A program made the position numbers and the translations under genes. Below are positions 1 through 9,300 of a stretch of DNA of 64,000 nt, piece after piece. Origin of the DNA: Hominisplanchenecus murintestinalis (GTDB lineage: Bacteria > Bacillota > Clostridia > Lachnospirales > Lachnospiraceae); contig SRZB01000004.1 of assembly GCA_004793585.1 (NCBI GenBank), positions 1-64,000 on the forward strand, read 5' to 3'. Numbering within the stretch: the stretch's first letter is position 1; each line of letters starts with the position of its first letter. The notes beneath the pieces are model-generated. The model was not told the DNA's origin. It was given only the letters and a program-made list of their open reading frames with translations, and did not search any database.

Positions 1-440
1 CGCCGGTTGAGAATTTCGTAAATGTTAAGAACGTAAGATACGAGCTTGACAAGAAGAACCCGAAAGCAGCAGTAGCCGTAAAGATTCTCAAGGACGCAAA
101 GAGCGTTACTATCCAGAAGACCGTGAAGATTAACGGTAAGAGCTATAAAGTGGAGAAGATTGGCGCAAGCGCATTCAAGGGTCTTAAGAAACTTACAAGC
201 GTAACGGTGGGCGCAAATGTAAAGACAATTGAGAAACAGGCGTTCATGAACTGTAAGAAGCTGAAGAAAGTAACGCTGAGCAATGGAAAAGCGCTCAAGA
301 CGATCGGCTCCAAGGCATTCAAGGGAACGAAGAAGGGCCTGACAGTTAAAGCGAAGAAACTGAAAAAGGCGAAAGACCGCAAAGCGCTGCTTAAGAAAGT
401 AAAGAAAGCAGGGGCAAAAAGTGCAAAAGTAACAAAATAA
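1..440 (+). CDS. 3' end of a large secreted LRR_5 (BspA-like) surface protein, cut by window start
   Basis: Only the last 145 or so codons are present; the reading frame is open from base 3 to the TAA at 438-440. The visible part is a lysine-rich leucine-rich-repeat cassette of the LRR_5/BspA type (KIGASAFKGLKKLTSV, then TIEKQAFMNCKKLKKV and TIGSKAFKGTKKG) ending in a run of Lys/Ala. It is nearly identical to the last 440 bases of the next gene: I count 10 differences over 440 positions when it is laid against 5701-6140. The full protein is therefore probably a tandem paralogue of that surface protein. The catalytic or binding part lies outside the window, so its function cannot be stated. 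Confidence 0.85.
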   Translation, partial: PVENFVNVKNVRYELDKKNPKAAVAVKILKDAKSVTIQKTVKINGKSYKVEKIGASAFKGLKKLTSVTVGANVKTIEKQAFMNCKKLKKVTLSNGKALKTIGSKAFKGTKKGLTVKAKKLKKAKDRKALLKKVKKAGAKSAKVTK

Positions 441-460
441 GAGATATAGGAAACAGCAAA

Positions 461-489
461 AGCCGCTCTCCATAGGGGAGCGGCTTTTT
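461..489 (+). terminator. Rho-independent terminator after the truncated surface gene
   Basis: A stem of 461-470 with 476-485 (agccgctc paired with gagcggct, plus two inner pairs) closes a short loop and is followed by five T residues. It lies 20 bases after the stop codon. Confidence 0.85.
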
Positions 490-504
490 GAGAGACTTTC
501 TAAG

Positions 505-533
505 TTGATTTATTAAACATAATATGATAAGAT
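505..533 (+). promoter_or_regulatory. Possible promoter of the 1826-residue surface protein
   Basis: TTGATT at 505-510 and TAAGAT at 528-533 are separated by 17 bases. The match is moderate. The leader that follows (441-659 has no gene apart from the terminator) holds a stem of 543-555 with 78-91 of the same century (543-555/578-591, one bulge). Its loop contains a GGGAGGTG motif. Beyond that I see nothing in this gap. Confidence 0.35.
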
Positions 534-659
534 GAAAAAAGACAGGAACTTTTTTGAGGGAGGTGAAGAAAATATTAAAAAAAGATTCCTGGGGTTTTGT
601 CACTTAAATAAGGACCACAGTGAAAAGCACAGAGTATGGATGGAGGAGAACAGATAATT

Positions 660-3600
660 ATGAAATTGAAAAGATTATTGGCGGGTTTCCTTGCCGGCGC
701 CCTGGTGGTAACAGGCATTCCGGTTTCTGGCCTGGGAGGGATTTCAGCAGAAGCGGCAGTGCAGACAGACCAGGAGGCAGGGCTAAGTTACAGGTATCGT
801 CCGGTTGACGAGAACAAGATAACCTTGGAATCAGATATTGGCGCAAGTGCGGATAATCCGGACAGGCCGGTTTCGAGTTTAAACAGACGTTCCGGATACA
901 TGCAGACAAATAAGATTGAGGATTCAACAGGAGCTGTTCATAAGAATTTTTACTTCACGCTGGAGAATTCAAGGCTGTTGGGGTCTGTTTCTTATCTCTC
1001 AGCAGGGCCTCTCGGAAGTATTACGCGGTGCAGGGTTTACGTATCAAATATTGATACGCCGGATGCCGCAGATATTCATGGTTCCGGCTGGCTTCAGGTT
1101 TATGAGACTCCGGAAGACGCAGCTTGGGAAGCATACAGCAGTGACGGAAACAACAGGCATGAAGCCGTATTTGATATGGCACAGATAGCAAAGCATGTGC
1201 GTATAGAGGTACTGGAGACGGCCGGCGGCGTAAAGGGAGCGGAAGAAATAGAAGCGAATAAAGTGATTGCCGGAGAACGTGTGCTGATTAATGAGGCCGG
1301 GCGCCTGGATCAGAAAGAGGCGGAAGATGATGTAGCTCTGGGCACGGCGCAGGGCGGACAGACTACGATAGCGGCATACACAGGTACGACTTCGGGAGAA
1401 GGTGCGCCTGAGAATACAATTAACGGCAGGGGAGACGATATTTCCCAGGAAGGCAGAAGTTTTTACTGGTGCCCCAATAAAAGCCATTGGCAGGCTGGAA
1501 ATACCCAGTCCACAGTGAGCTATATTATCTATGACTTGCATAACCTTGAAACGGATATTTCGAAAATCAAGGTTAGGTGGCATAATCAGGCATGGTCAGG
1601 CAAGTATAGCATAGAGACTTCGGATACCTGCAAAGTAGGTAAAGGGCTTGGAGAAAATGTGAGCGCTGACCTTGTAAATGCAGTTGAACTTTCAGCGTTG
1701 GATACAGAGGGATGGACAACAGTTGCAGAATATGACGCCGGAGAAGGGAACTATGAGGATATGTCAATTACATTTCCGTCACAGGAGTTCCAGGAAGATA
1801 CAGAAGTAGAGAACCTTAAACTTAAGACGACTAAACTGAAACGTTATGTTCGTCTGGTTATTAAGAAAGCAAATGTATCTTCCGGGAATAAAGCGGCTCT
1901 GAGGGCATTTTCTATTACCGGAAAGAAGCATGTGCAGCAGGAAGCAGAGAATGTAGCGCTGGTGGGAGAAAGCAGCGAGACAAGGATTGTAGGTTATTCA
2001 GGCGAGGATACAATGGATGAGACAACCTACAGCAAAGAGTTTGCGTTTGATGGCAAGACGGGTGCGTCAAACGGTTCCTGGACGCCGTCGGTGTTGGCAG
2101 AAGGAAAAGGAATCAACATGAAAACGGGCGACAAGGCTTATCTTGTTCTTGACCTGGGTGAAGGTACGATAACAGAACTGAGCGGGGATACGCCTGTAAA
2201 GATTACATGGTCGGAGCTGGCAGCAGCCAAAGTATGCCGGGTTTTCACATCGGACACTTATACAAGCCCGGCAGGCGGAGACGAGTATAACTTTGAAACG
2301 CTGGGAGGAAGCCTTGATTTTGTTGATAACTGGGAACAGGTAGTGACAGGGTATGAAGGCGATACAGACATCCAGTATAAAGAGTTCGCATTTGCTGCTT
2401 CAGATTATACAAGCAGGCAGCTGGGACGCTATGTCTGCTTTGAGTTTTCCGGTTTAAATGGTCAGCTGAAAGATGATGCGACGACAGTAAATGCGGCAAT
2501 CAGCGAGATTGAAATCAACGGATTCCGCAGAACGGCTGAGAATGCAGATGTAAGGCTTACGGTAGAAGAGCCTTCTTACGGCGCTAAGCCTGCAGATGTA
2601 CAGGCATATGCAGCGCCGGCGGCAAAAGGCCAGTATCTGGTAGACGAGACGATCTGGACGCTGACGAGTAATAAAAATGCGGCCACGACCGATGAGAAAT
2701 TCGGGGCGAAAGCTTATACGATGGTTGTGAGACTGAAAAGTAAAAATCCGTTTGCAGACCTGACAAATGTGACGGTAAATGGCATGACGGCACAGCCTTA
2801 TACGGGAAGCCTTACTTTCGGGGAGGAAGAAGCCGGCTGGAATTACATGAATGTGTATTTTGATTTTGATCAGATAGCAGACCCACAGGCAGCATATACG
2901 GCTCTTGAAGAAGAAGTGAAATCCTCCGAACGGGCGGCAGATATGGCGAGAATTGCCGGGCTTGGGGAAGAGGCAGCGTTCCAGGAGTACACGGAAAGAA
3001 GCTGGCTGACCTTTAAAGATGCATATGACTATGCAGTAAGTCTGGTAGGCGCATATCAGGCAGAAAGTGTGACGGCAGAAGGAGACGATACGGCAGAGGA
3101 TTTCCCAAGTGATGTCGTATACTATCCGGAGAGCGTTTACCGTGAGGCGCTGCAGGAACTTCAGGCAAACTATACGGAGAATGGCGCTTATGGCCTGAAA
3201 GCGGCAAGCAGAAAAGGGACTGTTAGCCTGGAAGTGGATGAAAATAATCCGAAAGCGGTTATCACAAGAAGCGCGGCGGAACAGAAGGTTGAGATGGCGG
3301 ATGTAAACGCTATCGTAGGAAGCGCCGACAGAGAAGACGTGGCGTTTGAGTATAAAAAAGACTTTTCAGGCAATGAGGCGAAATATAATTTCAAAGTTTT
3401 GCCGGATAACAGCTTTAGCGGAGTCGTACATGCACCGTACCAGGCGCCGACAGATGAGAATCCTGCAGGTGTAAACGCCCTGTTTAGCATGAGCGGGAAT
3501 GCGGATAATAAATTCCTTATTCGCTGCACCCTGAACCTTCCGGAAAGCGTGACTCATAAGCAGACTATCATAGGAATGCTGAACGACCAGTGGGGAATAC

Positions 3601-6140
3601 AGCTCGAGGGCAATGAATTACTGGTATATGGGCATAATGGCGGCTGGCCGACAACAAGGGTTAATGTCAGCGATATGCTCGGTCAGTCTGTGGAGATGGT
3701 AGCCTACTTTGGAAACGGAGCTTTTGAGCTGTATCTGGGCAATAAGAGAGGACGTGCAACACAGTCTGGCAGTGGTGCATTGGTAGCGCCATCTGCCAAT
3801 ACGAACTTCGGTATTGGCTGGAATTATGATTACGGATTACATGGAGATAGTAGTCATGAGGGCGGAGATTATCAATTCTATGATGGAAGCATCAAAGATT
3901 TTGAGATGTATACGCTTACTCAGAAAGAGGATGACAGCGATTGGCTTGCAAATTATGCAACGGAGATTAAGCCTGGCGATGACAAGTTTACGGATAATGT
4001 ATGGAATGACAGCACAAAGACCCTGAAACAGTATTTTGCCGAGAAAATAGATCAGTATGAGCCGAATGTCGAGCTTACAGGATACTATTCAGCATATGGC
4101 TTAAAGAATTATACATGGCTGAACGCGGATGGGGCAGAAGTAGAGTATCCAAGCCCGTATGAAGACTACAAGCTGAAAGTGGAAATTGAAACAAGCGAAA
4201 AAGCGCTGGTTGATGAAAGCGATAAGGATCTGGTATTCCCTGAGAGTGCAATAGAGAAGAACTTCCTGTATACACTGGATGCAGAGGGGAATAAAGTGAA
4301 CGTTCCAGCGGAATCTCTGGTTGAAGCGACAAAGCTGGCAGACGGCGACGGAACACTGGTTTATACTTATGCAAGCAAAGGATTGCCTGAGCCGAAGGAG
4401 ACTCTCAGAAGCTGGCTGGCAGACGAGGCGAATGCACGGAAAGAGGCAAGCGAAGCATCTAATTATACACGCAGGAGCTGGCAGGCATACAACGCTGCAT
4501 ACGACAGGGCAGAGGCTCTTATGAAGTCTAAGCTGGATAGAGACCAGAGCGTATATGAAGATGCATTGGCTGCATTAAGGAATATAAATGATACGCTGGT
4601 AGAGAAAACGGCAGATACCTGTGAATGCGAAATCGGTTCTGTAGTTTATACTGGTTCGACAGAAATCCCTGTAAGCAAGGCAAGTGAGGATGCAGCTGTA
4701 GAAACCGGAAGTGCAGACCTGGCCGGGAATATGATCGTCCGTTATGACAGTTATGGCTGTACAAAGCATACGGAAGCGGACAGGGAACCGGCAGTGACCT
4801 ACACGGAAGGGACAGGCGCTGACAACACAGTAAGCGGTAAAGTAGAAAACGGAACGCTTTCAGTCACGGGCGCAGGACAGGTGAAAGTTACTGTTACGGC
4901 AACCTATGGCGACCAGGTAGTGACAAAGGACATCATGTTTACGACAATCAGCAGCGCTGAGAAAGAAGAGGCGAAGAAGGCTTTAGATGCAGCACGTCAC
5001 AAGAGCCAAGAGGCGTATAATACCAACAATAGGAAGGAAGACGGTACGCCCATCTACACGGCTGACAGCTGGAGAGTCTTCCAGGAAAAATATGGGCAGG
5101 CTGAGTCAAAATATACTGCAGGAACTGATAATTACACAACTGAGCAGCTGAATGCTCTGGCAGCTGAATTTAATGATGCCCTGGCAGGCCTGAAGACAGT
5201 GGAAAGACAGGAGGCAGAAAATGAAGCGGTTGGAGTACTCTCCAAAGTAGAGACCGAGAATAAAGGCTACACTGAAGAGAGCTGGCAGGCATATCTGGAT
5301 CTTGTGCAGCAGCTGAGGGATAAGCTGGAAGATTTGACAGTAACTCCTGATGAACTGAAAGGACTGGCAAAGCAGGTAGAGGAGTATGAGTTTGTAATGG
5401 CTCCGACAGAAGAAGAAATTGCTCTGGAGGCAGCAAAGAAAAATGTCCAGACTGCACTGGATAACGCAGTGAAGGACAGCGAAAGCAGCAAATACTCAAA
5501 CTGGGACGGCTACGCAGCATTGAAGAAGCAGCTGGAGGACGCAATGAAAAATCCGGCAGCAACAGCGGCAGAGCTGAATGAATTGCTGAGCAAGTTCAAT
5601 GCATACAAACTGGTGCTTAAGTCTGGTGGTGTTACGCCGGATCCGGGACCAAATCCGGGGCCGGGACCGGGACCGGGACCGGCACCGAGACCGAACCCAA
5701 CGCCGGTTGAGAATTTCGTAAATGTTAAGAACGTAAGATACGAGCTTGACAAGAAGAACCCGAAAGTGGCAGTAGCTGTAAAGATTCTCAAGGACGCAAA
5801 GAGCGTTACTATCCAGAAGACCGTGAAGATTAACGGTAAGAGCTATAAAGTGGAGAAGATTGGCGCAAGCGCGTTCAAGGGACTTAAGAAGCTTACAAGC
5901 GTAACGGTAGGCGTAAATGTAAAGACAATTGAGAAACAGGCGTTCATGAACTGTAAGAAGCTGAAGAAAGTAACGCTGAGCAATGGAAAAGCGCTCAAGA
6001 CGATCGGCTCCAAGGCATTCAAGGGAACGAAGAAGGGCCTGACAGTTAAAGCGAAGAAACTGAAAAAGGCGAAAGACCGCAAAGCTCTGCTTAAGAAAGT
6101 AAAGAAAGCAGGGGCAAAAAGCGCAAAAGTAACAAAATAA
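660..6140 (+). CDS. Very large secreted surface protein: discoidin-like, LamG-like, FIVAR repeats and C-terminal LRR_5 cassette
   Basis: The product is 1826 residues. I start it at 660 rather than the in-frame ATG at 636, because 660 follows GGAGG at 642-646 and opens a clean signal peptide (MKLKRLLAGFLAGALVVTG). Three beta-sandwich regions resembling F5/8C (discoidin) modules fill roughly residues 60-620, and a concanavalin/LamG-like region lies at about 900-1090. FIVAR-type three-helix repeats occur near 745-805, 1240-1315, 1433-1517, 1518-1580 and 1583-1655. A Pro-Gly linker (1659-1682) leads to the LRR_5 cassette (1683-1826). I recognise no catalytic domain and no LPXTG sorting motif. The basic C-terminal cassette may hold the protein to the wall; that is inference. 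The likely role is adhesion to host or dietary glycans. The neighbours are surface proteins with the same tail. Confidence 0.8.
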   Translation: MKLKRLLAGFLAGALVVTGIPVSGLGGISAEAAVQTDQEAGLSYRYRPVDENKITLESDIGASADNPDRPVSSLNRRSGYMQTNKIEDSTGAVHKNFYFTLENSRLLGSVSYLSAGPLGSITRCRVYVSNIDTPDAADIHGSGWLQVYETPEDAAWEAYSSDGNNRHEAVFDMAQIAKHVRIEVLETAGGVKGAEEIEANKVIAGERVLINEAGRLDQKEAEDDVALGTAQGGQTTIAAYTGTTSGEGAPENTINGRGDDISQEGRSFYWCPNKSHWQAGNTQSTVSYIIYDLHNLETDISKIKVRWHNQAWSGKYSIETSDTCKVGKGLGENVSADLVNAVELSALDTEGWTTVAEYDAGEGNYEDMSITFPSQEFQEDTEVENLKLKTTKLKRYVRLVIKKANVSSGNKAALRAFSITGKKHVQQEAENVALVGESSETRIVGYSGEDTMDETTYSKEFAFDGKTGASNGSWTPSVLAEGKGINMKTGDKAYLVLDLGEGTITELSGDTPVKITWSELAAAKVCRVFTSDTYTSPAGGDEYNFETLGGSLDFVDNWEQVVTGYEGDTDIQYKEFAFAASDYTSRQLGRYVCFEFSGLNGQLKDDATTVNAAISEIEINGFRRTAENADVRLTVEEPSYGAKPADVQAYAAPAAKGQYLVDETIWTLTSNKNAATTDEKFGAKAYTMVVRLKSKNPFADLTNVTVNGMTAQPYTGSLTFGEEEAGWNYMNVYFDFDQIADPQAAYTALEEEVKSSERAADMARIAGLGEEAAFQEYTERSWLTFKDAYDYAVSLVGAYQAESVTAEGDDTAEDFPSDVVYYPESVYREALQELQANYTENGAYGLKAASRKGTVSLEVDENNPKAVITRSAAEQKVEMADVNAIVGSADREDVAFEYKKDFSGNEAKYNFKVLPDNSFSGVVHAPYQAPTDENPAGVNALFSMSGNADNKFLIRCTLNLPESVTHKQTIIGMLNDQWGIQLEGNELLVYGHNGGWPTTRVNVSDMLGQSVEMVAYFGNGAFELYLGNKRGRATQSGSGALVAPSANTNFGIGWNYDYGLHGDSSHEGGDYQFYDGSIKDFEMYTLTQKEDDSDWLANYATEIKPGDDKFTDNVWNDSTKTLKQYFAEKIDQYEPNVELTGYYSAYGLKNYTWLNADGAEVEYPSPYEDYKLKVEIETSEKALVDESDKDLVFPESAIEKNFLYTLDAEGNKVNVPAESLVEATKLADGDGTLVYTYASKGLPEPKETLRSWLADEANARKEASEASNYTRRSWQAYNAAYDRAEALMKSKLDRDQSVYEDALAALRNINDTLVEKTADTCECEIGSVVYTGSTEIPVSKASEDAAVETGSADLAGNMIVRYDSYGCTKHTEADREPAVTYTEGTGADNTVSGKVENGTLSVTGAGQVKVTVTATYGDQVVTKDIMFTTISSAEKEEAKKALDAARHKSQEAYNTNNRKEDGTPIYTADSWRVFQEKYGQAESKYTAGTDNYTTEQLNALAAEFNDALAGLKTVERQEAENEAVGVLSKVETENKGYTEESWQAYLDLVQQLRDKLEDLTVTPDELKGLAKQVEEYEFVMAPTEEEIALEAAKKNVQTALDNAVKDSESSKYSNWDGYAALKKQLEDAMKNPAATAAELNELLSKFNAYKLVLKSGGVTPDPGPNPGPGPGPGPAPRPNPTPVENFVNVKNVRYELDKKNPKVAVAVKILKDAKSVTIQKTVKINGKSYKVEKIGASAFKGLKKLTSVTVGVNVKTIEKQAFMNCKKLKKVTLSNGKALKTIGSKAFKGTKKGLTVKAKKLKKAKDRKALLKKVKKAGAKSAKVTK

Positions 6141-6157
6141 GCAATACAGGAAATACT

Positions 6158-6189
6158 AAGAACCGCTCCCGGAAAGGGAGCGGTTCTTT
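6158..6189 (+). terminator. Strong rho-independent terminator
   Basis: A perfect 13-base-pair stem (6158-6170 with 6176-6188) closes the loop GGAAA and runs into T residues, 18 bases after the stop codon. Its arms differ from the terminator at 461-489, although the upstream coding ends are almost identical. Confidence 0.85.
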
Positions 6190-6225
6190 GCGTGCGGCAG
6201 TTTACGGCAAATTAGGATTGTGCAG

Positions 6226-6254
6226 TTGAGTTTTGGGGAAGTTTGGATTATACT
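6226..6254 (+). promoter_or_regulatory. Promoter of the GH110-like gene
   Basis: TTGAGT at 6226-6231 and TATACT at 6249-6254 are spaced by 17 bases. A second hexamer, TATAAT, overlaps at 6254-6259. The position is 48 bases before the start codon. Confidence 0.65.
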
Positions 6255-6301
6255 ATAATTTATGAGAGATTTGCCAGTTTACAGGGGAAGGGAAGGATTT
6301 T

Positions 6302-9300
6302 ATGGGCGGAAAAAAAGGAACGGCATTTGTAGTGTTTTTTTGTATGCTGCTTTCCGTACTTATGCCGCAAATGGCTGTGGACGCGGAGGCTGCACAGGGA
6401 AAAGAAATTGTTATTGATGTGACAGAATATGGGGTGTCACCAGGCGGCATGAGGGATAATGCGCCTGCTATACAGAAAGCGATTGCGGCTGCAAAAGCAG
6501 CATCGGAGACAGCAGAGGGGCAGGTTGTCCTGGACTTTCCGTTCGGGGAATATCATATTTATCCGGATAAGGCTTCCGTTCGAGAGCTTTATATTGCGAA
6601 CACAGCAGGCTCAGATTCCAGGTACAAGATGAAGACTGTCGGATTTTTGCTGGAAGATATGGAAAATGTGACCATTAGGGGAAATGGTTCGCTTTTTATG
6701 TTTCATGGGAAGATGACAACTTTTGCTGCTATACGATGCAGGAATATCAGGTTTGAAGATTTTGCATTTGATTTTTACGTACCCACGGTAGTAGATGTGA
6801 CAGTAGAATCTATGTCAGGGAATTCGATTACTGTCCATATTCCCGAGTGTTATGATTATGAAGTAAAGCAGGGAAAGAGCATTACCTGGAAGAGTGATGT
6901 AAGTCCATATACAGGAAAGCCTTACTGGACGGAAGAGGGCAGTATATCTTCCTATCGGCAGGTATATTATACAACAGAAGGGCGGGTAGCACAGGACGCC
7001 AACCGTTTGCTTAATAATGTGGTGAGTATCCGAGAGCTGGGAAACCGCAGGCTTCAGTTCAATTACCGCGACGGGGGAAAGTCCCCTACAATTAAACCGG
7101 GGAACTGTTATCAGATGCGCAGGACAGTACGAGACCATGCGGGGATGTTTTTGTGGAAAAGCGAGGATATTGTACTGGAAAATCTGGACGTACATTTTAT
7201 GCATGGAGCAGGTATCGTGGGGCAGCATTCGAAGAATCTTACTTTTGCAAATATAGACTTTGAGCCGCCGGAGGGCAGCGGAAGAGCTGCAGCAGGCTAT
7301 ACAGACTTCATACGGCTGGCAGGATGCGGGGGAAAAGTACAGATAACCGGATGTATGTTTTCGAATGCCTGCGGTCCGACGGTGGATATTCATGGGATTT
7401 ACAATCTGGTGACAGAACGTATTTCAGACCGTCAGTACAAGGTTAAATTTACAGATTTGCAGCATCAGACGGAGGGATTCCCTAACTTTTTTAAAGGGGA
7501 TAAAGTAAAGTTCGTATCTAGGGAAACTATGAAGGCAGCAAGTTCTGAGGCGATTGTTGAAGAGGTATCAGGTCCGGCGGGCGAAGGCGGCGTGCTTGCG
7601 AGCGGAAGCGGCTCTCTGAATGAAATCATTATTACGTTGAACCGGGACATTCCACTGAAAGACGGGGAGGAATATGTGGTGGAAAATCTAACCTATATGC
7701 CGGAAGTGGAGATTACCGGTAATCTGTTTAAGGAATGTCCTTCCGAGGGTATCCGGGTGGGAACCGGAAAGAATGTGTTGATTCAGGATAATGTTTTTGA
7801 CGGCATGGGGAAAGCATCCGTATGTATTTCCAGCGATACGGTTGAGAAATTTGAAGCAGGTCAGGCAAGGGATGTGACGGTTGCAAATAATATTTTCCGG
7901 CGTCCCGGCTCCGGAGAGGCGGCAGTTTTGGTGGAGCCGCTTATGTCGGCAAGTATTGTAGAGGAGCCCGTATATGAGAATATCCGTATTAGGGAAAATA
8001 CTTTTTATATGGAAAACAGCTATGTCCTGAGCGCCAGAAGTGTGAAAGGGCTGAGCTTTACAGATAATGAGATTTATCGGTATGCGCCGGATGTGACGGT
8101 GAGCCTGCAGACACCGGAAACGCTTCGTGTGAATGGAAAAAGCCGGCTTACGGCAGGGCTGGCGGGGAAGGTGAGTTCTTCGGAACTCTATACCTTTGAC
8201 GGATGCCGGGAGGTAATGCTTTCAGGAAACAGCTACGATGCGGGACTGAAACTGGGGGGCAGCACAAGTAACATGAACGCAGGAACGGATATTTCTCAGG
8301 GAGAAGGGGAAAACCTGGATTTCAGGGGAAATGCGGCAGCGCTTCCGGCAGTGGGAACGATTGCTTATGAAGTCAGAAATGAAGATGTGGTGTCTGTGAA
8401 CTACGCCGGAGAAATTACAGGGCTACGGCCAGGAACGGCGAAGGTGCGCGCCTGTACAATGGCAGGCGGTAAGAAATACGTTTCAGAGTGGCAGACAGTG
8501 ACAGTAGAGGAACCGGGTGAGGCGGCGCTTTCTATCCGGTGCGGGGACGCGGATGAGACAGTAAGTGAACATGGCAGAACGCTTCATTATATTGCAGAGC
8601 AGAATCCGGCGGGAAGCAGTGAAGTTACCTGGAAAGTGGTAGACGCTGCGGACGGCAGGAGTGAGACAAGGCATGCCGTGATAGACGCCGCGACAGGCGA
8701 ACTGACGACACAGTCGGACGGTGTGGTTGAAGTGGTGGCGAAGGCCGGGGCTCTGGAGGCACGGAAACTTCTCGTTATCCGGAAAGGGAACTGGATCGAA
8801 AATAAAACGTATATGGAGAATGTGAGACGGCGTCCGAATGAATGGCATGTGCTGGCTGACGGAGGGATAAAGATTAATGCTCAGAATGGCGGGATTTATA
8901 ACCAGAATAAGTTTAATTATGTGGACAACCTTTATCTAAGCCACAAGGAAATATTCGGAAACCTGGAAAATGTAACGGCTGTCGTAAAGATGAAAGGGAA
9001 GACCAAAATAAATGGTGATGAGGCAGGATTGGTTTTTTACAAGGATAACGGTAATTTCACAATTCTTGGACGAAGGAACCGTGAGGGGGATCCTTTTATT
9101 CAGATGGTGAGTGAAACGGATGATGTTGCTGCGGAGGAAAATGAGCCGTATGCTGATATAGACGAAGAATCTGCGGTTTGGCTGAAGCTGGTGAAAAGTG
9201 GGGATACAATTTCGGGCTTTTATAAAACAGAGGGAAATGAAAATACGGAAGGCTGGATAGATGAGGGATGGACGTCTGCAGGCAGCTATGAAAATGCCGG

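Noticed and set aside
5510..5791. Minus-strand frame rich in Gly-Pro opposite the linker of the surface protein.
   Set aside because: It is simply the reverse reading of the Pro-Gly coding repeat; it has no ribosome site and is antisense to a clear gene.
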